Source: Zygnema cylindricum (taxonomy: Eukaryota > Streptophyta > Zygnematophyceae > Zygnematales > Zygnemataceae). From it: a DNA stretch of 40,728 nucleotides. Position 1 is the first letter of the stretch. The number at the start of each line of letters is the position of its first letter. The position numbers were made by a program, and so were the translations under genes. Shown here piece by piece: positions 19,126 to 29,689 of the stretch. The stretch is from contig JBBHKE010000149.1 in NCBI GenBank assembly GCA_037447655.1, forward strand, positions 1 to 40,728, written 5' to 3'. Under the pieces are notes generated by a model, which made no database searches, had not been told where the DNA came from, and was given only the letters and a program-made list of their open reading frames with translations.

Positions 19126-20173
19126 TGTAGAAATTAATGGTTTTAAGTATTTTCTAGGTCTAAATAGAAAGAAAGAAGTCGAGGCAGTCTACCTCTAACT
19201 TCTCTCTCCAACTCTCAAACTTGTCGCAGTCACTGAGAAATCGGAGAGGAAGCTAGAGCCATGGCTACCTAGGCTATCCTGAGGTTTACGAGAAATTTAT
19301 ATTAGTTCGGGTTTATTTATTTAAAAGGTATGTGCCGGCGGCAGGAATTGATCCTTGTACCTACCGGCCGGCAGATAGGAAATAGCCGGTAGCCTTAGCC
19401 GTTAAGTCTAGGAGTCATGATACGTAGTATATAGTTTGATAGTTATTTAAATATGTATACGTACGATTATTCATTTAACTATAATAGATTACGGGATACA
19501 TAGATCCGGTAATATATAAAGTACGGATTACGGTACGGACTATAAATCAATACCGCGCATTTGTTTCGTAAATGAAACAAATACCGCACATGTATTTATT
19601 ACGGCTACGATTAAATTAGATTCTAATCGGACGGCCGCAAAAAGCGCCGAGATCGCGGAGGAAGTTTTCGGCGGTTTGTGGCCATCGCCACATCAGATGA
19701 CGCGTGGCGAAATGTCGTTGGATCGTGGAATCCCCGGAGATTATGGCATCGAACCCGGATATGACATGTGTCGACATTTAGGCCTTGTCGTACAATGTCC
19801 GTACCTAAAGTACACCGGCAGCTGTACTTTTGCGTACGGAACTCAATTCTGATTGGTTCCGTACATCAGTAGATAGAGTCTGTGAGTGAGATAGGACTTA
19901 GAAAAATTAGGAGATAGGACCCTCTCTCCCAGAGAGCTTTTGTACAAAAGGTCAACTTTGACCCTCCATAACTTACTGCTCACGGGAGCAAATTCAGAGA
20001 TTCTATTTGCTATCGACTCAGGGGAGTCTTGTCTTCACATGGGTGAAGGTGGTTAGAGTTTTTGTCTGCCAGGGTGGCAGTTATTTTTGCTTAAACACAA
20101 AGGGGTCAGGATTATCCTAGAGGCTTCTTGGAAGCTGTCCACTCTGAGGACTTATGGAGGTCTCAGAGTTTCA
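19126..20173 (+). repeat. 5' LTR of copia element 1
   Basis: Runs from TGTAGAAATTAATGG to GTCTCAGAGTTTCA, 1,048 bp. Both termini match the reverse complement of the solo LTR at 15007-16196 and the LTRs at 34718 and 40070. The position equivalent to the TATA box of the other LTRs reads TTGTACAAAAGG near 19940, so it is degraded here. A tRNA-like segment lies on the minus strand at 19338-19362. Confidence 0.88.
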
Positions 20174-21181
20174 GGTTATGGGCCCACCCTCTAGGGTACC
20201 AATCTTTAATGGAACTGGCTTCATATAGTGGGAAAGTATGATGATAGGAGCTCTATGCGAAAAAAGGTTTTGGGGGATAGTTAGTGGACGATTGGGGCGT
20301 CCATCAAGTCTTGGAATTCCTCCAGGGTTAAAGGAAGCAAATTCACCAGGAAAGAGGATTCACCTTCAACGGAGGAAACAAAGGAAGGAGAGGTGGTGGA
20401 CAAAGGAAAGGAGAAGGAGCCGACCACACCAATAGCAACTGGTTTAGCATTCATGTCACCTATTCCGAGGAACGAGGAGAATGATACTGAAACTTGGGAC
20501 TTCAACAATATGGCGGCAAAGCACTTCATCCTACGCCATCTCACTCAAGGACTTGCATGTTCTCATTTGCAGGTAGAGAGGGCATCCTATCTTTGGATGG
20601 CTCTCATAGAGATGTACCGAAGTGGTACGATTCAGCAACAACAGTTGGTTGATCATAAAGTTAAGGAGTATGTATACAAAGGGGGAAATATGTTGGATTT
20701 TTGCAATGAGCTTGCTACACTCTTCATGGAGCTAGAGAGTGCGGGAAAAGTTTTTAGTGAAAAAGAAAAGGTTAACTGTTTACTAATGAAGTTACCTGAT
20801 GAGTTCGAGAACATAGTCAACCGTGTGCAGGACTTGCCGGACTCAAGGTGGATATGGAACTCAGTGGTAGGGATGATTCTCGTTCGAGATAATACGATTG
20901 AGATCCGAAGGGGAGGAAAGAGTGGCCAAGCCTTGGCAACAGCGACCGATTGGAGGAACAAGGATTCCCGGAAACCAGTCAGAAACTATGGGGGTAGGGA
21001 GCAGAAAAAACAGGTTGACGAGTTCGAACCAAGGGCTCCCAAAGGTTAATGTCATTTTTGTAAGAAACCGGGGCACTATATGGCAGAGTGCACTAAGCTA
21101 ACCGAGCTTCGGTTAAAGGAGGGGCAGACCGGTGGTACCCCGAGAGGAAAGAAAAAGGCCCTTGTGACACAGGTACATTAG
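20154..21181 (+). pseudogene. Copia element 1 gag
   Basis: The first in-frame ATG, 20154, lies 20 bases inside the LTR and the frame reads through the primer site (MEVSEFQVMGPPSRV). The second copy has the same arrangement. Next come FNGTGFI, a TAG at 20226-20228 where the other copy has a Tyr codon, and MMIGALCEKRFWGI. A frameshift before 20393 leads into the main gag frame, which contains MLDFCNELATLFMELES and LMKLPDEFENIVNRV, typical of copia gag. A CCHC knuckle, CHFCKKPGHYMAEC, follows a TAA at 21047-21049, and a TAG lies at 21179-21181. Gag would form the particle and bind RNA. Confidence 0.85.
20174..20189 (+). promoter_or_regulatory. Copia primer-binding site, half initiator-tRNA type
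   Basis: GGTTATGGGCCCACCC starts immediately after the LTR. Its first 13 bases are complementary to the conserved initiator tRNA-Met anticodon arm (TGGGCCCATAACC), the mode of priming known for Drosophila copia and yeast Ty5, which use a cleaved half tRNA. The second element has the same site with one change (GGTTATCGGCCCACCC). Confidence 0.85.
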
Positions 21182-23385
21182 GCGGAATCCAAGGACGAGG
21201 ACGATGAGCTCTTTTTGGATGAGGAGTTGGAGGCGAAAACTGAGGTTGAAATTCCACGAAGGCAGAAATGTGCTTACGGTGGATTGAAAAGTGAAGCAGG
21301 CTGGATTATAGATTCAGGTGCCTCAATGCACATGTGTAAGGATAGGCACTTGTTCACTAAGATAAGAAAGATTCCCACCGTAGAGATAGAGTACGGGGAT
21401 GGGAGGATAGTCACCACTACTCTTGTAGGATCGGTAGATCTGAAAGTGTTAGTAGAAGGAAAGACATCCCTATTAACATTCTCCGATGTATTGTTTATTC
21501 CGGAGCTGAACAAAAACCTTATCTCTACATCTGTGTTAGATGATAAGGGTTTTTTTACTAGCACTAGGGAAGGAGTCTTTACTGCTAGTTTTGAGGAGGA
21601 TGTCTATTTCATTGCTGAGAAAGGTAGCCATGGGATGTTTAGGCTGATCTTAAGTAATGAAACAAAGAAACTTTATTATGCTGGTGTCCATGATATTATG
21701 ATGTGGCATAAGAGGCTTGGGCATGTGAATCTAGACAAGTTGTGAGAGATGAAAAAGATGGGAGTGGTGGAAGGGACTAGGTCAGTGAGAATGATAATAT
21801 AAGTGATTGTAGTGGATGTGCTCAAGGTAAAACACACAGATTACCATTTCCTAAAACAGCCACCTATAAGGGAGAAATAATTCTAGATCTAGTACACACA
21901 GATATTTGGGGACCGGCTAGAGTGCCCTCACCGAGGGGGAACAGATTTATGATGGCTATCACTGATGATTGGTCTCGGTATTCTCGGGTGTATTTTTTGA
22001 AAAACAAGTCAGAAGCTGAGGACTGTTTTAGACAATATAAAGCATGGAGCGAAAAACTCCATGAAACTCCAATCAAGAGAGTAAGGAGTGACAATGGTGG
22101 AGAGTATACTTCTAACCAGTTTGAGGATTTTTTGAGGGAAGATGGGGTTCAACACCAAAAGACAGTTCCAGAAAATCCGGAACAGAATGGGGTAGCTGAA
22201 AGGTTAAATAGAACACTAAGTGATAGTGCTAGAAGTATGTTGTCGGATAAGAAGATAGGAAAAAGGTTTTGGGCAGAAGCAATGAACTGTGCTAATTACC
22301 TCAAAAATAGAGTTCTTACTTCAGCCCTAAAAGATCGAACACCTTATGAGAGATCGACAGACCAGAAACCAGACTTATCTCATTTAAAGGTTTTTGGCAG
22401 TCAAGTGTTCAGTCTAGATACTGATCGGTCCAATTGAAAGCTAGATCCTAAAGGAAAACCGGGATACTTATTAGGATATGATGAAGATGTTAAAGGATAT
22501 AGAGTTTATGATCTAAAAAGGGAAGATATAATCTTAGTAAAGCATCTAGTAGTTATGGATGAAGGAAAATCTGTGGATCCCTTCAAATATACGAAGTCAG
22601 TAAAAATCAGATTTGAGTCAGAAAATTCAGATGACTTTGAGCTTCCTAACTATCCAGGTTTTAGAGAAGATGACATTTTTGCAAGTACAAATCAGACCGA
22701 AAAGGACTCGGCTGTGGAAACTCCAGTGACAACTCTACCCGAAGCGGAAGACATGGTGGAAATTGATTCGGAATCAAGGGATAGGGGAGAAGCCGAGTTT
22801 GTTCGAAAGAATCCACGATAACCATCTATTCCGGCCTCAGATTTTGAAGGGGGAAGGAGAAGTAGTAAAAGACTGCAAGAAAAACAGGTTAATAACAAGG
22901 TAACAAAACTATCTCATCAAGATGAACCTCAAACTTATGGAGAGGTGATGAATTGTCCAGAAAGAAATCGGTGGAAGACAGCCATCAATGAAGAGATGGC
23001 CTCAATTATGGCAGCCGATACTTGGGAGCTGGTGGATTGTCCACCTAACCGAAAACCAATCGGTTGTAAGTGGGTTTTCAAATTAAAACTGAACCCAGAT
23101 AACACAATCGAGCGCTACAAGGCCCGACTAGTGGCAAAGGGATTTACACAAAAGGAGGGAATTGACTACGAGAAAACCTTTGCCCCGGTGGTCAGATTTC
23201 CCTCCGTCCGCATACTTCTCAGCCTGGCAGCAGCGAAAGACATGGAAGTGCACTAGATGGACATCAAAACAGCCTTTTTGCATGGATAATTGGAAGAGGA
23301 GATCTTCATGCGACAACCCGAAAGGTTTGTGGAAGAAGGAGAGGAGAGTAAGGTATGCCGGCTAGATCCATGGAAAGCTCCTAAC
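21182..23385 (+). pseudogene. Copia element 1 pol: protease, integrase, partial RT
   Basis: In frame with gag. The protease motif is WIIDSGASMHMCK near 21301. The GAG-pre-integrase domain with WHKRLGHVNLDKL gives the first zinc His residues, then TGA at 21743-21745. A frameshift near 21770 precedes DCSGCAQGK (zinc Cys pair). Integrase DDE residues lie in LVHTDIWGP, RSDNGGEYTS and NGVAERLNRTL. A TGA replaces Trp at 22435-22437 and a TAA lies at 22819-22821. RT starts with KWVFKLKLNPDNTIERYKAR; a TAG at 23254-23256 and a TAA at 23287-23289 follow before the truncation. The second copy helps identify each stop as a substitution. Confidence 0.9.
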
Positions 23386-24721
23386 GGTATACTCCATGCG
23401 CCTTCGTACGGTCCAATACCATCAACATGATATTTTATTTTTCCCTATATCGCATTTTTCCGTGGGGTGCTGTACAATACAACCAACCGTCGGATATATC
23501 CTCATCATCAATGACAATTCATAATACATAAGAAAAAAAATATATAACAGATTAGTACGGGGTAGGCGGATTTGAAAAATATTACGTGAAAAAGAAGAAG
23601 AACAAAGAGTGACACAGAACGAAAAAGAGAATAACACAGGAAAAAAACCACTCTCAAAGAAAAGCAGCGAAAGGATATGAGACAGAAAAAAGGAGAGAGA
23701 GAAACTGAGAGAAGTGAATAAGAGAAAAGGGTAGGGATGATTAATGGGAAGAAATATGGGAGATGGAGAATTTGTAGAGAGAGAGATTAACGGATAGAGA
23801 GGAAGAGAAAATGAAAGGGGAAGAACAAAGAGGTAGAGAGCGCAAGAGAGATGACTCAACATGCTGGGCAGCGCAATTACCAATGATTTCATAATAATCC
23901 CCGAAATACATAGCGACGATGTTGGCTCGACCTCTATCGTCGTTCCTCCATAATACGTTCCAAACGCCTGCCGCTTTAAACCCTAGAGGGAGCCATAGTC
24001 TACTGGATGCCGCTAGATTAAACGAGGCGGCGGGGCGATGACACGCATCCTGCCAAAAAAATGGCGACGTCGTGAAAAAATGCATATGCGAGATTGAAAA
24101 ACATGCCGTCAAAAAATGAGGATGTGGTTGAGATTTGTCTGACCACAAAATCCCCTTTTTGTGTTCTGTCCGCATGTGCCGCTAGTTTGTACCAATTCTC
24201 ATTTTCAAGGCGCCGCGTTTTTTCAATTCTAAATTTTGTAAATTCACTCTAATATGTACACAATATGACACTAATTTGTTGTTGTTTTTTGAAACATAAC
24301 CAATTTTAGAATAAAACATAACTCTAACATGCGTCTCGTTCGTTTAAAGGTCTGGTATTACCATTATGTACCCTCAAAAATCCTTTAATAATGTAAACAT
24401 ATATACTATTAATCTCGTAGGATCGGAAATAGAGTTAAAGGGGCACCGTATTAGACTTACCTTTCTTCAACTATCAACATGTGTAAGTGTGCAACACTGC
24501 GTTTATGTAACATGGACAGTTTTTAGCATGTGCACACGTTATCAGTTCACACTGACACACACAAAAACGAACTTCTAAATGTATGCAAACGCCTATTTTG
24601 GAATCTGGATTCCGCTATTTTTCTAAACGCAACTCTGTATGCGACCGACATAAGTTAACCAGTATTTCCGTACGGATGTCGGTAACGAAGTACACTGCTC
24701 TACGAACAAACATTTTTCGTA
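23386..24721. other. Low-information region after the copia truncation
   Basis: Bases 23580-23840 are purine-rich (GA microsatellite-like) on the plus strand and yield artefactual Ser/Leu-rich ORFs on the minus strand. The rest is AT-rich. One minus-strand open frame at 23741-24175 is noted separately. No gypsy 3' LTR or Crypton 3' end could be found here. Confidence 0.5.
23890..24175 (-). CDS. Unrecognised ORF segment
   Basis: The upper part of a minus-strand frame starting at ATG 24175. The stretch GFKAAGVWNVLWRNDDRGR and IVAMYFGDYYEIIG has protein-like composition and ends near a possible donor (TTG then GTAATT at about 23884). No family recognised. Below 23885 the same frame runs into the GA tract and is not credible. 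It may be a chance frame. Confidence 0.2.
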
Positions 24722-24888
24722 CACCACACTATTAATGAATACAGTACGGTCATTCCATTCACGCTATTTTACTAAAACCATAATTAATGTCAAAGATAAA
24801 TTAGATTCAATCACTGTATTTCGGGTATCAATGCCAAATTTTTGGGGTGCCGATATAGCGTACATAAGGCTAATAACGATTCACGGTG
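24722..24888. mobile_element. TA-MITE copy, one degraded end
   Basis: The right end (CTAATAACGATTCACGGTG) precedes TA at 24889-24890 and matches the family TIR. The proposed left end, CACCACACTATTAATG after TA at 24720-24721, is only partly similar, so the left boundary is uncertain. Non-coding. Confidence 0.45.
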
Positions 24889-24911
24889 TACTGTACAATG
24901 TCAGTACAGTA

Positions 24912-25450
24912 CACCGCGAATCGTTATTAGTGTCAAAGTCACTAATTTGGGCTCTTAAAATTTTGATTTTTTTCCTCAAATAGGATACATGACTTTAATT
25001 TTTCCTTGACGTTAATTAAGGTACCGTACAAAATAGCGTAAATAACGATAGTACAATAATATCTAAATAGTGTGGTGTACGGTCGATGTCAGACCGTACA
25101 TAAATGTACCTTTTCAAGTGAAAATTTTACAAAAAATGAATTAAATCAGACGCGCACGCATAGGAACATGCGCTCAAAAAACGGGATTATTCTGACACGT
25201 ATATTAGTCTGACATGTATGGATATTTAAATTTCACGACGGCGTAAAATTTTAAATATTTTGTACGGTTACATATATTAATGTATATAATCGTACAAAAA
25301 ATATTCCATTTTTGCTGTTCCCAAATTAGCATAATGCCAAAATTAGAATACACCTTTTTCTATTTTTAAATCAAATTTTTAATTAACATCAATTACGGTA
25401 AATTTTCTTCAACACTATTTAAACTTTGACACTAATAACGATTCGCGGTG
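24912..25450. mobile_element. TA-MITE, 539 bp, perfect 28-bp TIRs
   Basis: Flanked by TA at 24910-24911 and 25451-25452. The first 28 bases, starting CACCGCGAATCGTTATTAG, are exactly the reverse complement of the last 28. AT-rich interior without a transposase frame. It is the longest and best-preserved member of the TA-MITE family in this window. Confidence 0.92.
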
Positions 25451-25539
25451 TACTGTACTGTAGTTTCACCGTACTATATGCGTATTTTTACTTCAAAACA
25501 GTGTTGTTTAAACCGTGCGATTTTTTCAAATTTTCAGAT

Positions 25540-25820
25540 TGAAACGTATAATTCATGACGATTTTGAAAATCGCAAAAAAATGTCTACTGTAAACTGAAA
25601 TTGGCAATTTACGGAGAAAGTACAATATTTCCGTAATATGTACGGTTTTTTTGCGGTAATGTAGGAAAATCGAGGAAAAGATACGTCGTTGTTATTGGTA
25701 CTTTTTGTTCAGTGATCTGAACATCAATATCACGAAACTTGTACATCTCTTCATCGAAAATGTACGGACATTTTCGAAAAGAGACGTTGAAACGTCACAC
25801 TATTTTTGCGCGCGTTTTTT
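25540..25820 (+). repeat. Dispersed repeat, copy 1
   Basis: Shares ordered blocks with the reverse complement of 29090-29365: CGCAAAAAAATGTCTACTGT, TAAACTGAAA, TTTACGG, TTTTCGAAAAG and AAAGAGACGTTG. Divergence and indels are considerable. Non-coding; the element type was not identified. Confidence 0.6.
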
Positions 25821-27442
25821 TTTGTCGTGCAATGCTTAATGTGAAAAATGTCATTTGTATATGGTCTGTACTTTTTTTGCAGTCATGTCCTGTCTAATAT
25901 ATAGAGAGAGAAGGCAGAGAGAAGGCGGCCATGGCTACCTGTCAAATAGGCTCAAACACACGGAATTTGATAAAAATGTGCCTTATCGAATGTTTGAACC
26001 CGGTTGTTCTATTCTCATGGCGTAGACTATTTCCAAATTTCCGCTACCATTTGATGAAGGAAATCTGATACCTACGTCGAGTGTCATATATATTTAAATG
26101 TTTAAAATACTTTAGTGCTCATTTAATGTAAAACTTACAAACTGCACTATATGTAAAAAAAAATTGTTGTAATTGTACGGAATTGTATGGATGAAAATTC
26201 ATTAACGATTTTTTACGATTTGTTCGAAACGTTCAATGCATTTGTTACGTATAATTCATCGCAATTGGTACGTTCGCACTAATCGACGTGAACAACTATG
26301 CTTCAAAATAGTGAAATAGCAATATAGCCATAGTGTTGTTTTTGGAAGATTAAGTTTCGTATGTGCGTACGCATGTTTGCGTGCGTATGTAATTATCTGA
26401 TATATATTGTGGAGGTTCGAAAGGATTTATGGATTGGGGAATTAAATGTACACGTAAAATTAATGGAGTAATTGAGTGGCGCGAAATGTGATAGGAAATG
26501 GACGGTGGATCGCGAAGCGATCCGACGTTTAATATTCGAAGTGTGTGAAAATGTACGCATGGCGTACGAAACAATATGTGACAAGCGCATTTATTACAAA
26601 AGACGCGTTTGAGGTACGGAAATGATTTCGGCTGTACGATAAATTATTTCGGCAAGTGGACTTGAATTCGCTTCGCGACATTCGTAAGATATTTGACGAC
26701 ACGCGCAGATTTCAATTGGATTTTTATTACCACGCGGCGCGACATCGAGGGTGCCGATTAAAAGCGACGGACGGCGGATATAGGCCGCCGAGATTTTGCT
26801 GTAGTGGTGACGCGAAATCGCGTCAATCACACGATATTTATATTTGGACGTTCCGGATTGTTTGACAAAATTTGAGGAGTTTCGTTGAGTGACTCAGCAT
26901 GAGTCAGCATACGATTTTGTGAGATTTTGTGTACCTGTAAATATTTGAAACAACATTGGTTTGTCCTATGTGTATTAATAAAATAGAGTTGATTATGGCG
27001 TTTATTATTTATGTGGTCAATTAGGGTTTCGACAGTTTAATTTATGTGCATGTAGTGTCGTACTTGCAGACAAGTGTACTCTTATGATTGGTCGACTTTC
27101 AGGTGTACACTTACAGTTAGGATTATTTGTCGTAATAGGTTCTCATGATATAATACTACTTAGTGGAAGGTACGTTGGCTATTTTGACATGTAGCAATTC
27201 GTTCACAGCTCACAAGTGTATATATAGGAATGAGCTTTGTTAGGAATAAATCATCAATGCTGGTTAGTAAAGTGGGGACCGAAGATGTAGACTTTTAGGG
27301 TTGCCGATTAGGTCATGCATTTGAGTAATATGTTTATTGATATACTTTTCTTTATTTAATGTTTATGTGAGATTGCACTCTTTTGTTATTATTTATTTAT
27401 GTTGTTTTATATATGTTTGATATGCATTGTTTATGCATTTGT
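25821..27442. other. Unassigned region
   Basis: No recognised gene. GC rises at about 26450-26850, where short ORFs on both strands overlap and GGATCGCGAAGCGATCC forms a hairpin at 26507-26523. Around 27020-27290 a TATATATAGG followed by AATAAA gives an LTR-like layout, but no termini or partner were found. A short GCCATGGCTACCT block near 25930 also occurs in the copia LTR. Confidence 0.4.
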
Positions 27443-27536
27443 CCTAGGGTTTGTTTATGTCGATTATTCCATCAAACCTTAGATGTTGTCATAGGGTTTA
27501 TTTATGTTGATTATTCCATGAAACCCTAAATGTTGT
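27443..27536. repeat. Two 46-47-bp tandem units
   Basis: TAGGGTTTGTTTATGTCGAT... and TAGGGTTTATTTATGTTGAT... repeat head-to-tail, each including ATTATTCCAT and an AAACC block. The TAGGGTTT/AAACCCTA motifs are isolated and are not a telomere array. Confidence 0.8.
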
Positions 27537-27537
27537 A

Positions 27538-27662
27538 TGTTGCGTCTGTGTACGCATATGGAGGATGCATTTCAAATGATTGTTCATTGGCCTAGCTTTG
27601 CTTAGCTTCTTGCATGATAGTTTGGGTTGCTTCTGTGGTCTATTTTAGACCAAAGAACAACA
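27538..27662 (-). mobile_element. 125-bp TG...CA repeat, copy 1
   Basis: Reverse complement of the 125-bp insert at 40604-40728 with few differences. It starts TGTTG and ends CAACA, a 5-bp inverted terminal match. The size suggests the terminal repeat of a very small LTR element (TRIM-like) or a solo LTR. No clear target duplication is visible around this copy. Confidence 0.75.
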
Positions 27663-27874
27663 CATAGTTGTTCAAAACGCATTTTGCGCACGATTCGAAC
27701 GCGTGTACAATACCTAGAAACTACCAAGGTCGATTTGTAAAAATAGTAAAAATCGTTAATGATTTTTTGTCCGTACAAATCCGTACATGTTAAAAAAACA
27801 AATTGGAACATATGCCGCAGTTTGTTAGCTTTCCGTTAAATGAGCGGTGGAATTTTTTTTTGTGTTTATTAATG

Positions 27875-28928
27875 GGAATTGATCATGACGGTGACTGTTT
27901 TGGTTGCGCACAGTCACTTACGTCACTTTGTCAAAAATTGTACGTTTGAAGTACATATTGGTACAAATAAAGTACAGTTGAGTAAAATTTTGACGGTCAA
28001 TCAGTTGGACAACTTTCACTTTTAAAATATTATTTCAAATGCTTAAGATTTTGCCGCGCTTGGGCATGTCGACCGTCAAAATAAATTTAGTAATTTACAT
28101 TGCTGGCGAACGTTTATGGTAACAAAACTGCTGCAACCACATGTAAATAAAATGGTTGCAGAGACTCACTTTTTGTCTTTACGTGAGCTCCACGGTAAAA
28201 GCACTTAGCCGCAAAATTGAAATTTAATCGTCTAAGCTTTACATTGAACTTAGACGCAAATTGAAACGAAACCTCTTTAAACTAAATGAACTACTGAAAT
28301 TTTTGTACGGAAATATTAAAATCACAAAACAAAATTTTGCTGTCAATGTAAGAATGTTGAATCGTAGATAGTGCGGCTCGATTTCGTCGCGCGTGACAAC
28401 GCGCATTTTTTTCATTTAATTTCAATTGATATTTTTACGTCGGTTCGTTTTATTATAGCGTACAAAGTTTATTTCGTTTCGTGCGGTTTGATATTTCTTT
28501 ACAGGACTTTTAGTAATTTAGTATAAAAAGGTTTCATTTCATTTTGCGTCTAAGTTCAATGTAACACTTAGAGGATTAACTTTCAATTTTGCAACTAAGT
28601 GCTCTCACCGTGGAGCTCATGTAAAAACAAAAAGTGATTGTCTGCAACCATTTTACTTACATGTGGTTGTCATAGTTTTGTTACCGTAAACGTTCGCCAA
28701 CCGTGTGAATTGCTAATTTTATTATGACGGTTGACGTCCTCAAGCGCAACAAAATTTTAAGCGGTTGAAACAATAATTTGAAAGTCAAAGTTGTTCAACC
28801 GATTGACCGTCAAAATTTTATTCAACGGTGCTCTATTTGTACCAAAATGTACTTCAAATGTACAATTTTTGACAAAGTGACGTAAGTGACTGTGCGCAAC
28901 CAAAACAGTCACTGTCATGATCAATTCC
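27875..28928. mobile_element. Mutator-like foldback element, arms of about 325 bp
   Basis: The left arm (27875 to about 28200) and the inverted right arm (about 28600-28928) match along their whole length with scattered substitutions; both begin GGAATTGATCATGAC. Flanks TTTATTAATG (27865-27874) and TTTATTAGTT (28929-28938) agree at 8 of 10 bases. Long TIRs and a 9-10-bp target duplication are typical of Mutator-like elements. No transposase; element X occupies the centre. Confidence 0.82.
28205..28598. mobile_element. Inverted-repeat element X (copy 2), uninterrupted
   Basis: Ends TTAGCCGCAAAATTGAA and, inverted, TTAGTTGCAAAATTGAA. It matches the copy at 7253-8028 internally and carries GTACAAAG once, the empty site of the hAT-like MITE inserted in copy 1. 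It sits at the centre of the Mutator-like foldback, so it is either a nested insertion or that element's core. Confidence 0.7.
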
Positions 28929-29089
28929 TTTATTAGTTTATCACACCTCATTCACGTATCGTAATATCTATATCAACTGGTCACAGATCACATTCTTAGC
29001 TATTACTATAAAATACTGCAGACTTAGGTACATATTACGAGAAATGCTAATTTTTTGTTCGAATAATGTTGTCAACCATGGCGTCCGTA

Positions 29090-29365
29090 AACATTTTGAA
29101 CTTACGGCCCGCAAATAGTGTGCACCACAACGTCTCTTTTTGAAATTTGCCGTAGATGTACGATATTTTTGCGTACATATCCGTGCACATTATGTTCAGT
29201 TTACAGAATAGAAAGTATCGATACTTGCATTGTAGCTTTTCGGAAAATTTGGTACAGTTGCCGTAAAAATCCGTACAATTACCGTAATTTGTTTATATAT
29301 TTTCCGTAAATTTTCAGTTTCAGTTTACAGTAGACGTTTTTTTGCGGTTTTTTCAAAAGTCACGT
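29090..29365 (-). repeat. Dispersed repeat, copy 2
   Basis: Inverted relative of 25540-25820 sharing the same ordered motifs. The plus-strand ORF at 29118-29309 lies entirely within it and is not a gene. Confidence 0.6.
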
Positions 29366-29689
29366 ACACTGCGTAGAAACTGGAAAAAATGAAAAAATCG
29401 GGCGATTTGAACAACTAAGAATATAACATATATCTCGACTATACCGTTTCCAATGGTTTTCGCACACTTGAAATTTATAATATGCTTCCATCAAACGCTA
29501 TCAAAATGAAATAAGGGTGTGCATCAAAGCGTATCGTCACATGTGGGTAGAGACCTAATCCGATATCAAAATACGAAGCTTCATAAATTAGCGATACGAC
29601 GTGCATGTATTGTACGTGAAAAACATCCTCGCTTCCATTAAAACTAAAAATCCAAAACGAACTTAAAAAATCAAAAAATGATGAAACTG
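29366..29689. other. Probable 5' flank of the hAT element
   Basis: No coding frame. GGGTGTGCATCAAAGCG near 29515 could lie close to the hAT left end, but I could not pair it with a right terminus. Confidence 0.35.

Larger units (their letters stand above)
19126..23385 (+). mobile_element. Ty1/copia element 1, truncated in RT
   Basis: A 5' LTR, a primer site and one gag-pol frame in copia order (protease, integrase, RT). Insertion is within the gypsy 3' region. Compared with the copy at 34718-40603, homology fades at about 23365-23385 within RT, before the YVDD box; the 3' part and 3' LTR are missing and unrelated sequence follows. It is the same family as the solo LTR at 15007 and the element at 34718. 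Confidence 0.92.

Noticed and set aside
11330-22437. TGA as a sense codon (alternative genetic code)
   Set aside because: In-frame TGA falls at Ser-like, Trp and other positions, TAA and TAG interrupt the same genes equally, and frameshifts coexist. Ordinary decay explains it.
19126-23385. RIP-like C-to-T mutation signature in copia element 1
   Set aside because: Some stops fit CAG to TAG or TGG to TGA, but others need transversions (GAA to TAA), so no clear bias can be claimed without a full count.
23422-23892. 156-codon Leu/Ser-rich minus-strand ORF resembling a membrane protein
   Set aside because: Its hydrophobic stretches are translations of a GA/CT simple-sequence tract.
25900-26000. 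Second tRNA-like segment near TTTGAACCCGG
   Set aside because: The B-box match is partial and no A box or foldable arms were found.
27443-27536. Interstitial telomere repeats (TAGGGTTT)
   Set aside because: Only isolated single motifs inside two longer tandem units; no array.
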